Below, piece by piece: positions 1 through 4,631 of a stretch of DNA of 5,151 bases. Numbering within the stretch: the stretch's first letter is position 1; every line of letters begins with the position of its first letter. Position numbers and translations under genes: made by a program. The stretch is from Actinomycetota bacterium (GTDB lineage Bacteria > Actinomycetota > Actinomycetes > Mycobacteriales > Mycobacteriaceae), in the NCBI GenBank assembly GCA_005789055.1, contig SYAA01000209.1, forward strand, positions 1 to 5,151, read 5' to 3'. The notes beneath the pieces are model-generated. The model had not been told where the DNA came from. It was given only the letters and a program-made list of their open reading frames with translations, and ran no database searches.

Positions 1-406
1 CCACGGCGGCGAACCGTACCGCTATGCCTACGCGGCCACCGCCAAACCCGGGTGGTTCCTGTTCGACGGCCTGATCCGCCATGACGTGCTCACCGGCGCC
101 GAGCAGCACCACCGGTTCGCCGACGGCGTCTATGGCAGCGAAACCGCGATGGCACCGCGAACTGGGTCCCGCGCCGAAGATGACGGATATCTGATCACAC
201 TGACCACTGACATGAATGCCGACGCCTCCTACTGTCTGGTGTTCGACGCCACGCGCCTGGCAGACGGTCCGGTGTGCAAACTACAACTGCCCGAACGGAT
301 CTCCAGCGGCACGCATGCGACCTGGGTCGCCGGCTCCGCCGTGCGTCGGTGGCACCAAACCGACTCGGCGGCCGAGGCAATCGGACTCGCCGGTGCCGGC
401 CGGTGA
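1..406 (+). CDS. Carotenoid cleavage oxygenase family protein, C-terminal part (5' end outside window)
   Basis: The reading frame is open from base 2 to the TGA at 404–406 and gives the last 134 residues. These enzymes are non-haem Fe(II) dioxygenases that split a C=C bond in carotenoids, apocarotenoids or stilbene-like substrates, using four His ligands. The visible part matches the family C-terminus: an F-D-G-L-I-R-H-D strand, a stretch reading G-S-E-T-A-M-A-P-R, an E-D-D-G-Y-L-I-T strand, an S-Y-C-L-V-F-D-A strand, and near the end S-S-G-T-H-A-T-W. The His of that last motif (bases 314–316) is the expected fourth iron ligand. The other three ligands lie upstream of the window. The family is usually about 450–500 aa, so roughly a quarter is seen. 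The closest M. tuberculosis counterpart by context is Rv0913c, recalled from memory. The substrate cannot be told from this fragment. The gene converges on the lipoprotein gene with 21 bp between stop codons. Confidence 0.93.
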   Translation, partial: HGGEPYRYAYAATAKPGWFLFDGLIRHDVLTGAEQHHRFADGVYGSETAMAPRTGSRAEDDGYLITLTTDMNADASYCLVFDATRLADGPVCKLQLPERISSGTHATWVAGSAVRRWHQTDSAAEAIGLAGAGR

Positions 407-436
407 CCGGAAAGGAGCGATCCTGGCTCAGCCAGG
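400..436. terminator. Two small hairpins between convergent genes; possible bidirectional terminator
   Basis: Two odd-length perfect inverted repeats lie at the convergent gene ends. One is CCGGT-G-ACCGG at 400–410, centred on the oxygenase stop codon. The other is CCTGGC-TCA-GCCAGG at 422–436, where the loop TCA is the reverse complement of the lipoprotein TGA stop. Neither has a U-tract, so this would be the U-less hairpin type often proposed for mycobacteria. The stems are short (5–6 bp), so termination is an inference. Confidence 0.35.
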
Positions 437-1060
437 CGGCAGTAGCTGGAATCCCTTGAGGATCATCGCCGAATCAGCGACGTAGGTCTTGTCATCGGGC
501 CTGATGGTCTGCACGGTCAACGTTGCGATGTAGTTGGCTTCGCTGCCCCGGTAGACCGCGCTCACCGCACTCGCCGTCCGAGGCGGTATCGGCGGGACCT
601 TAGGTCCGAGTTTCACCTCGGGCGCGGTGTACGTGGCTGACAGGGCGGTCGCGCCACAGACTTTGCCTGGGCTGGTGCTCATATCGGTCAGCTTGAGCTT
701 CGTGGCGAGCTGTTCGTTCTGCGCCTCGAGAACCTTCTCCGGTTTGGGGATCTCGGAGCCGACCTTCTGCAGCGTCACCACCGCGTTGGGTGTGAAGCCG
801 TCCACGGTGAGGGAGGGGTTGCGGATCGCGAACCGGATGGACTCGTTGTCCATCTTGGTGCTGCGCTCCCAGCCGGGCGGCAGGGGAATCCGCATCTTCG
901 GCTCCTGATCGGTGCGCGTCGGAACATCGCTGAGCGCGGCCGAAACCTCCGCGCACTTCTCGGCGCTGGGCTTGGAACCCGAACAGCCGGTGATGGCGAG
1001 CGTCGCAACCACGGCCAGCCCGCAGGCAACGCGACACCCGCTTCCCATCGGAACGCCCAT
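428..1060 (-). CDS. Secreted lipoprotein of the LpqN/LpqT/Mtc28 type
   Basis: This is a 210-residue predicted exported lipoprotein. The N-terminus has one Arg (residue 10), a hydrophobic stretch at 11–24, and a lipobox I-T-G-C with the lipidated Cys at residue 26. The mature part carries features I associate with the actinobacterial LpqN/LpqT family (PF10738): an R-I-P-L-P-P-G-W motif near 57–64, a following I-R-F-A-I-R-N-P segment, and F-T-P-N-A-V-V-T-L at 89–97. Cys36 and Cys135 could form a disulfide. LpqN itself has been linked to MmpL-dependent envelope lipid transport; whether this paralogue does the same is unknown. The start at 1060 (ATG) is chosen because a GAAGGGAAG SD lies just upstream. 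The frame extends to a TTG at 1108 but that would put 16 non-signal residues ahead of the signal peptide. A second ATG at 1048 is possible. The gene lies 54 bp downstream of the four-TM gene on the same strand and is probably co-transcribed. Confidence 0.85.
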   Translation of the reverse strand: MGVPMGSGCRVACGLAVVATLAITGCSGSKPSAEKCAEVSAALSDVPTRTDQEPKMRIPLPPGWERSTKMDNESIRFAIRNPSLTVDGFTPNAVVTLQKVGSEIPKPEKVLEAQNEQLATKLKLTDMSTSPGKVCGATALSATYTAPEVKLGPKVPPIPPRTASAVSAVYRGSEANYIATLTVQTIRPDDKTYVADSAMILKGFQLLPPG

Positions 1061-1062
1061 CT

Positions 1063-1072
1063 GCTTCCCTTC
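1063..1072 (-). promoter_or_regulatory. Ribosome binding site deciding the lipoprotein start
   Basis: On the minus strand GAAGGGAAGC precedes the ATG at 1060, with the purine core about 3–5 nt from it. It lies inside the longer TTG-started frame, which argues that the ATG at 1060 is the real start. Confidence 0.6.
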
Positions 1073-1114
1073 GGAACCGGCTTGTCCACGCAACGACGCG
1101 AGTCGCAACTGAGC

Positions 1115-1528
1115 CTACCGGCGCGCCGCGAGCAAAGCCCACACCGAACACGCCAGCGCTGCGAGCGCGCAGGCCGCCCCGAGGTAGAACCCGTATCCGG
1201 CGGCCACCGGCGATGCGACGTTGGCCCGGAAATACCACCAGGTCAGAAACGCGACCAGGGCTGAGATCACCACCGCTGCCGAGCCGGCCAATCGCGGTGA
1301 GAGATCGCGCGCCACCATCGCCCCGAGGACGATTAGGACCGACGACAGCACCACGATGAGTTGCCCGACGCCGAACCGTGGCGGCAACTCAATGCTGCCG
1401 AGGGTTCCGCCAATGGCACTGGCGCGGCCGCCGCCGCCGACCGGCGAGGTCAGCCAGGGCAGCCAGGCACTGACCGAGAGGCCCGCCGCAGCCAGGGCCA
1501 CCAACCACCCCGGACGCAGGCGTGCCAT
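1115..1528 (-). CDS. Small four-TM membrane protein (Rv0912-like, function unknown)
   Basis: This 137-residue protein is dominated by four hydrophobic segments at about residues 8–26, 52–72, 79–100 and 109–132. A short positive N-terminus (M-A-R-L-R) and a C-terminal A-R-R suggest both ends are cytoplasmic. A Gly-rich loop at 30–45 joins TM1 and TM2. TM1 contains W-L-P-W-L, a motif seen in many small actinobacterial membrane proteins. I recognise no catalytic motif. By position next to a carotenoid oxygenase and near ctpE, it is the likely counterpart of M. tuberculosis Rv0912. The ATG at 1528 has no separated SD: only a GAGG directly abuts it. A -10-like TAGGGT sits 6 nt upstream, as in leaderless genes. 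The gene is divergent from the cupin gene by 41 bp and lies upstream of the lipoprotein gene, with which it probably forms a transcript. Confidence 0.85.
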   Translation of the reverse strand: MARLRPGWLVALAAAGLSVSAWLPWLTSPVGGGGRASAIGGTLGSIELPPRFGVGQLIVVLSSVLIVLGAMVARDLSPRLAGSAAVVISALVAFLTWWYFRANVASPVAAGYGFYLGAACALAALACSVWALLAARR

Positions 1529-1534
1529 CCTCGA

Positions 1535-1540
1535 ACCCTA
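1535..1540 (-). promoter_or_regulatory. Candidate -10 box for leaderless transcription of the four-TM gene
   Basis: Minus-strand TAGGGT fits the actinobacterial TANNNT -10 consensus. It is followed by six bases (TCGAGG) and then the ATG at 1528, so transcription would start at or next to the A of the start codon. No clear -35 hexamer is seen, which is normal for this promoter class. This is inferred from motif and spacing only. Confidence 0.5.
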
Positions 1541-1550
1541 ACCGTTTCCG

Positions 1551-1562
1551 AGGAGGGGAAGG
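1551..1562 (+). promoter_or_regulatory. Strong Shine-Dalgarno region of the cupin gene
   Basis: AGGAGGGGAAGG is a 12-base purine run ending 7 nt before the ATG at 1570. It fixes that start over an in-frame GTG at 1522 that lies across the divergent gene's start. Confidence 0.75.
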
Positions 1563-1569
1563 CAACGCG

Positions 1570-2007
1570 ATGACCGACGTTCCGGAGTGGATCCATCAGC
1601 TCGATCTGGCCCCGCACCCCGAGGGCGGCTGGTTCCGTGAAACCTGGCGCAGTGAGCTGACATTGGCCGACGCCGCGCTGCCGCCGCACTACGACGGCCC
1701 GCGCGCCGCCGGCACCGCGATCCTCTTCGCCCTGCTTCCCGGTCAGGAATCGGCATGGCACACCGTGCGCAGCGCGGAATTGTGGCTGCACCATCGGGGC
1801 AGTCCGGTGGCCCTGGAGTTCGGTCCCGAAAAACACGGTGCGACGACAGTGCTGCTCGGCTCGGATGTCGAAGCCGGCCAGCATCCTCAGGTGCTGGTGC
1901 CGGCCGGGCACTGGCAGCGGGCCCGTCCGCGCGGCATCGAGCCAACCCTGGTCAGTTGTGTCGTGGTGCCCGGCTTCGATTTCGCGGACTTCGCTCTGGA
2001 AGTGTGA
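1570..2007 (+). CDS. Cupin_5 (DUF985) family protein
   Basis: This 145-residue single-domain protein has a compact β-barrel fold typical of the DUF985/Cupin_5 family (PF06172; yeast YML079w is a structural member). The family signatures are all visible. They are H-P-E-G-G-W-F-R-E-T-W-R at residues 16–27, a strand with I-L-F-A-L-L-P-G at 51–58, S-A-W-H at 61–64, E-L-W-L-H at 70–74, V-P-A-G-H-W at 110–115, and the C-terminal P-G-F-D-F-A-D-F at 134–141. His64, Glu70 and His74 are the residues most likely to line the barrel pocket. The length is normal for the family. The biochemical role is not established; sugar epimerase-like or small-ligand binding has been suggested from fold only. A strong SD supports the ATG at 1570. 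It ends 69 bp before the K+ channel gene on the same strand, but that gene appears to have its own promoter, so co-transcription is partial at best. Confidence 0.92.
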   Translation: MTDVPEWIHQLDLAPHPEGGWFRETWRSELTLADAALPPHYDGPRAAGTAILFALLPGQESAWHTVRSAELWLHHRGSPVALEFGPEKHGATTVLLGSDVEAGQHPQVLVPAGHWQRARPRGIEPTLVSCVVVPGFDFADFALEV

Positions 2008-2012
2008 CCCGG

Positions 2013-2063
2013 CCACGGTTGGCCCAGGAACCACGGTTAGACCAGGAACCACGGTTAGACCAG
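2013..2063 (+). repeat. 18-bp tandem repeat, 2.8 copies, upstream of the channel gene
   Basis: Three head-to-tail units lie at 2013–2030, 2031–2048 and 2049–2063 (the last lacks 3 bases). The consensus is CCACGGTTAGACCAGGAA. Units 2 and 3 are identical over their shared 15 bases; unit 1 differs at two positions (TTGGCC for TTAGAC). The array fills nearly all of the gap between the cupin stop and the -10 box at 2064. Each unit holds TTAGAC or TTGGCC, which loosely resembles a -35 element, and a GGT-N3-ACC half-site pair in units 2 and 3. It could therefore be a set of regulator sites or simply a minisatellite. Confidence 0.9.
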
Positions 2064-2069
2064 TAGCGT
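2064..2069 (+). promoter_or_regulatory. Candidate -10 box for leaderless transcription of the channel gene
   Basis: TAGCGT matches TANNNT and is followed by 7 bases and then the ATG at 2077, the spacing expected when the mRNA begins at the start codon. No Shine-Dalgarno sequence precedes this ATG (the bases are TTGGGCC), which agrees with a leaderless message. The tandem repeat ends exactly where the box begins. Confidence 0.5.
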
Positions 2070-2076
2070 TTGGGCC

Positions 2077-3780
2077 ATGTCCGGCCACATCATCGTCTGC
2101 GGCGAGGATGCACTCGCGAGGCGGATCATCGACGAGTTGGGCGACGCCGACGTCCGGACGCTGCAGTCGCCAACCGGTCTGGCCGCCGCCGATGTCGCTA
2201 CGGCGAATGCGGTGATCTGCGCCTCGACCGAGGACTCGCTGAACCTGGAGATGGCCCTGCTAGCTCGCCGAGCCAACCCCGGCGTCCGGGTGGTGGCCCG
2301 GATCGCCAACCCCGTCCTGCGCCAGGCGATGGACGACGACAACGGGCCGGGTTCGGTTCTCGACGTGGCCGATCTGGCTGCCCCCTCGGTCCTCGAAGCC
2401 CTGCTCGGGCGAACGGCACACACGATCCGGGTTGCGGCCCAGGACTTCGTCGTCTCCAACGCCGCGGCCGCGGTGGACGGCACACTGCGGGAGATCTACG
2501 GCCGGTTGGCGCCGGTGGCCGTTGTTCGCGGTGCGAACTCGCTGGCAGCCGGGGACGTCCTCGCCTGTCCCCCGCTCGATACCCGCGTCTGCGTGGGTGA
2601 CTGGATCACGATGATCGGCCGACCCGGCGAACTCGCCGACAGTGGTATGCCGGTCGCGGGCTCCGTCGACGCGATCGTGCCGCGGCGCTCACGCAGAGTC
2701 CGGTTCGGGGACTCGGTGCGCGCTTTTCATCACGATCTCAACCCGATGTTCTATCGGGCGCTGGCCGTGGCGCTGGCGCTTCTGATCGGCTCAACGCTGA
2801 TCCTGCGGTTCGCTTTTCGGCAGCCCGACATGGGCTGGGTGGACGCGCTGTCATTTGCCACCGAAACCCTCACCACCGTCGGCTACGGCGATTTCAACTT
2901 CGCGCTACAGGCAACCTGGCTTCGACTCTGGGGGGTGGTGATGATGCTCAGTGGGATCGCCACCAACGCGATCCTGGTGGCATTCATCGCCGATGTTCTG
3001 CTGTCGCGGCGGATGCCGCAGGCGGCCAGTCGGGAAAAGGTCAGCCACTTGCGCGACCACATCGTGGTAGTGGGCCTGGGGTCGTTCGGAGTTCGGGTTG
3101 CCGGAATGCTCCGGGAGGCCGGCCACGATGTCGCGGTGATCGAACTCGACGAGGACAGCCGCTACCTGCCAGCGGCGGCCGAGCTCGGTATCCCGGTGAT
3201 CTTCGGCGACGCCACCCTGCGCCCGACGTTGGCCGCGGCCCGGGTCACACAGGCCCGCGCGGTGGCCGTACTGACCGAGAACGACATCGTCAATATCGAA
3301 ACCGGAATCATCCTGCAGGAGATGCTCGGCGCTGCCGCGGGCGCAGAGTGCGCGGCAGGACTGCCGCCGATCGTCTTAAGGATCTACGATCGCGAACTCG
3401 GCGCCGCAGTCGGCCATCGCCTCGGCTTCGAACACGTGCGCTCCACCGTGGACCTCGCCACGCCGTGGTTCATCGGGGCAGCCATGGGGCTGGAGGTCCT
3501 CGGCACGTTCTCGGTGGGCCAGCACTCGTTCATGATCGGTGGCGTGCAGGTGCAGGAGGGCAGCGAGATGGACGGGATGCCGATGCTCGGCGTGTCTACC
3601 CAGACGCGGATCATCGCCGTCGAACGCCGGGATGGCCAGGTCGAGTTTCATCCGCACCGGGACGCCCGTCTCAGCGCCGGGGACACCGCCTATTTGGTGG
3701 GGCCCTATCGGGAACTACTCGAGACACTGCGCCGGGGTGGATCGGGTTCAGGCGAACACGGTCACGAACCGGTTCAGTGA
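2077..3780 (+). CDS. K+ channel with RCK domains on both sides of a 2-TM pore
   Basis: This 567-residue protein is predicted to be a potassium-selective channel of the inner membrane. In order: an N-terminal RCK/TrkA-N Rossmann-like domain (about 1–115); a TrkA-C-like domain (about 132–185, containing D-W-I-T-M-I-G-R); TM1 (about 225–247); a pore helix; the selectivity filter T-V-G-Y-G-D at 267–272; TM2 (about 281–308, with Gly293 as a possible hinge); a second RCK-N domain from about 327; and a TrkA-C domain at about 470–550. The second RCK has an intact G-L-G-S-F-G motif (333–338) and an acidic end of β2 (E356/D358), so it probably binds NAD(H) or a related nucleotide. In the first RCK the matching site reads G-E-D-A-L-A, without the Gly pattern. 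Four subunits would supply eight RCK domains, enough for one full gating ring. The ATG at 2077 is needed for β1 of the first RCK. The 3' end overlaps the convergent SRPBCC gene by 33 bp. Confidence 0.93.
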   Translation: MSGHIIVCGEDALARRIIDELGDADVRTLQSPTGLAAADVATANAVICASTEDSLNLEMALLARRANPGVRVVARIANPVLRQAMDDDNGPGSVLDVADLAAPSVLEALLGRTAHTIRVAAQDFVVSNAAAAVDGTLREIYGRLAPVAVVRGANSLAAGDVLACPPLDTRVCVGDWITMIGRPGELADSGMPVAGSVDAIVPRRSRRVRFGDSVRAFHHDLNPMFYRALAVALALLIGSTLILRFAFRQPDMGWVDALSFATETLTTVGYGDFNFALQATWLRLWGVVMMLSGIATNAILVAFIADVLLSRRMPQAASREKVSHLRDHIVVVGLGSFGVRVAGMLREAGHDVAVIELDEDSRYLPAAAELGIPVIFGDATLRPTLAAARVTQARAVAVLTENDIVNIETGIILQEMLGAAAGAECAAGLPPIVLRIYDRELGAAVGHRLGFEHVRSTVDLATPWFIGAAMGLEVLGTFSVGQHSFMIGGVQVQEGSEMDGMPMLGVSTQTRIIAVERRDGQVEFHPHRDARLSAGDTAYLVGPYRELLETLRRGGSGSGEHGHEPVQ

Positions 3781-4263
3781 TGCCTGGATATCGGAGCGCA
3801 ACCCGGCGGCCACGAGCAACCCGATCGGGCCGAAGAGCGCCGGCCCGCCGAGGTGGACATCCATGGTGACCACCGAGGCGGCCGGATCGACGCGTGTCGG
3901 GGGGGTCCCAGACCCGGAACTCCCAGACCCGGAGCTCCCAGACCCGGAGCTACCAGACCCGGAGCGGTGACCGGACCGGACCCTGCCGATCATTTTCACT
4001 TTGACTCCACCGGTCCCGATGCCGTCCAGGGTTAACGATTCCGGAGGCCGGTAGTTCACGATCGTCCACCTGATGCGGTTGTACATGCCCTTGACCTCAA
4101 CAATGGACTCCACCACGGTGCCCTTGTCGATCGTTTCGGGCAACACAGACCGCCAGACCCGGTGAATGGTCAGCCATTCGGAGTACCGGGACAGGTCGGA
4201 AGCGTGCTGCCAAGCCTCTTCGGGTGATAGCGGAACGTCTACGGAAACCGAGACTTTCGCCAT
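3748..4263 (-). CDS. SRPBCC-fold protein (Rv0910-like, putative toxin-type partner) with Gly/Ser repeat insertion
   Basis: This 171-residue protein has the START/SRPBCC fold, which forms a deep hydrophobic cavity for lipids or other ligands. Family hallmarks are the β1 strand V-S-V-S-V-D-V-P, a first helix S-P-E-E-A-W-Q-H with a following S-E-W-L-T-I-H, a β-rich middle (V-E-S-I-V-E-V-K, R-I-R-W-T-I-V), and a long C-terminal helix after P-A-L-F-G-P-I-G. It resembles M. tuberculosis Rv0910 (about 144 aa), listed from memory as the candidate toxin of an Rv0909/Rv0910 pair; direct toxicity is not something the sequence proves. The excess length lies mainly at residues 96–128, where four S-G-S-G-S/T units (101–120) interrupt the segment between G-G-V-K-V-K and V-V-T-M-D-V-H. 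The ATG at 4263 lies 6 bp after the upstream gene's TAA and lacks a good SD, so translation is probably coupled. The stop lies inside the 3' end of the channel gene on the other strand. Confidence 0.88.
   Translation of the reverse strand: MAKVSVSVDVPLSPEEAWQHASDLSRYSEWLTIHRVWRSVLPETIDKGTVVESIVEVKGMYNRIRWTIVNYRPPESLTLDGIGTGGVKVKMIGRVRSGHRSGSGSSGSGSSGSGSSGSGTPPTRVDPAASVVTMDVHLGGPALFGPIGLLVAAGLRSDIQASLNRFVTVFA
3906..3965 (-). repeat. 4 x 15-bp tandem repeat inside the SRPBCC gene
   Basis: Four consecutive 15-bp units lie at 3906–3920, 3921–3935, 3936–3950 and 3951–3965. The plus-strand consensus is TCCCAGACCCGGAGC. Units 2 and 3 are identical; units 1 and 4 each differ by one base. On the coding (minus) strand they specify S-G-S-G-S repeated, the last as S-G-S-G-T. 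Because 15 is a multiple of 3, gain or loss of units would keep the frame. The low divergence suggests a recent or still active slippage array. Confidence 0.95.
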
Positions 4264-4269
4264 CGAGAC

Positions 4270-4545
4270 TTAGGTCGGATCGACCTTGTCAGCGACGGCG
4301 TCGGCGGCACCGGTCACCTTGTCGGCAACGGTCTCGGCGGCGCCGGTGGCGGCGTCTTTGGCATTGGTGGCGGCATCGGAGACCTTGTCGACGGCGGTCT
4401 GGGCCGCGCCCTGCACTTTGTCGATGGTCTCGGAGAACTTGCCCGAGGTCTTCTCATCGATCAGATCGCCGGCCTTATCGATCCCGTCCTGGATCTTGTC
4501 GACGTTCTCGCTGATGACTTCCTTGGCCTTGTCAAACAATGACAT
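4270..4545 (-). CDS. Rv0909-like small amphipathic helical protein (MT0933-type antitoxin family), extended
   Basis: This 91-residue Ala/Lys/Asp-rich protein has no signal peptide and no cysteine or tryptophan. The N-terminal part (1–44) resembles the short MT0933/Rv0909 family (PF14013, annotated as antitoxin): M-S-L-F-D-K-A-K start, D-K-A-G-D-L-I-D-E-K-T-S-G-K-F at 23–37, then S-E-T-I-D-K-V. Rv0909 is about 59 aa as I recall it. Here residues 42–91 form 11-residue repeats beginning D-K-V or D-A-A (42–52, 53–63, 64–74, 75–85, 86–91), a pattern like group 3 LEA proteins and apolipoprotein-type amphipathic helices. The ATG at 4545 is chosen because AAGGGAG lies 5 nt upstream; an in-frame ATG at 4560 would add five residues and include that SD in coding sequence. 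It lies 6 bp upstream of the SRPBCC gene, in one operon with it. A role as antitoxin is by family name; a membrane-surface or stress role fits the sequence equally well. Confidence 0.85.
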   Translation of the reverse strand: MSLFDKAKEVISENVDKIQDGIDKAGDLIDEKTSGKFSETIDKVQGAAQTAVDKVSDAATNAKDAATGAAETVADKVTGAADAVADKVDPT

Positions 4546-4550
4546 GGGTG

Positions 4551-4557
4551 CTCCCTT
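4551..4557 (-). promoter_or_regulatory. Ribosome binding site of the Rv0909-like gene
   Basis: Minus-strand AAGGGAG lies 5 nt before the ATG at 4545 and decides this start over the upstream in-frame ATG at 4560. Confidence 0.65.
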
Positions 4558-4589
4558 CATGGTTGGTGCGGGGTCGGTTACCTCCGGTT

Positions 4590-4610
4590 GCCCGGATGGT
4601 GTCCCCGGGC
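4590..4610 (-). terminator. Hairpin between ctpE and the Rv0909-like gene
   Basis: GCCCGG (4590–4595) and CCGGGC (4605–4610) form a perfect 6-bp inverted repeat with a 9-nt loop, about 20 nt after the ctpE stop. There is no U-tract. It could be a weak U-less terminator or attenuator for ctpE. If transcription starts near 4605 from the TAGATT at 4612–4617, part of it would lie in the 5' leader of the small operon. The role is uncertain. Confidence 0.3.
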
Positions 4611-4611
4611 C

Positions 4612-4617
4612 AATCTA
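4612..4617 (-). promoter_or_regulatory. Possible -10 box for the Rv0909/Rv0910-like operon
   Basis: Minus-strand TAGATT fits TANNNT and would give a leader of about 60 nt before the ATG at 4545. No convincing -35 hexamer is seen at the usual distance. This is the best candidate in the 86-bp gap after ctpE, but readthrough from ctpE is also possible. Confidence 0.3.
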
Positions 4618-4631
4618 CGCACCGTGGGCCG

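Noticed and set aside
1112..1117. Minus-strand TAGGCT as a -10 box for the lipoprotein gene
   Set aside because: It fits TANNNT but overlaps the upstream stop codon, has no supporting -35, and the 54-bp gap is compatible with co-transcription.
1119..1128. CGGCGCGCCG perfect palindrome at the end of the four-TM gene
   Set aside because: Lies in coding sequence for A-R-R and is common in GC-rich DNA; too short to call a regulator site or terminator.
600..1238. Second minus-strand frame across the lipoprotein gene (212 codons)
   Set aside because: It is a +1 shadow of the lipoprotein and four-TM genes with Arg-rich composition; the competing frame has a lipobox, SD and family motifs.
1450..2088. 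Long minus-strand open frame (212 codons) opposite the cupin gene
   Set aside because: It covers the cupin gene and the tandem repeat in antisense, is Arg/Gly/Pro-rich without domain features, and results from high-GC codon bias.
2070..2600. Plus-strand frame starting just ahead of the channel ATG (176 codons)
   Set aside because: Arg/Gly/Pro-rich shadow frame; the channel frame carries RCK strands from its first residues.
3853..4035. Plus-strand frame across the 15-bp repeats giving R-P-G-A-P type repeats
   Set aside because: Any 15-bp repeat without stops is open in several frames; the minus strand encodes a clear SRPBCC domain on both sides.
4153..4162. CCAGACCCGG, a core of the 15-bp repeat unit, also occurs once elsewhere in the SRPBCC gene; AGACC-N-GGA-like similarity also exists in the 18-bp repeat
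   Set aside because: A 9–10 base match in GC-rich DNA is plausible by chance; no evidence that the two arrays share an origin.
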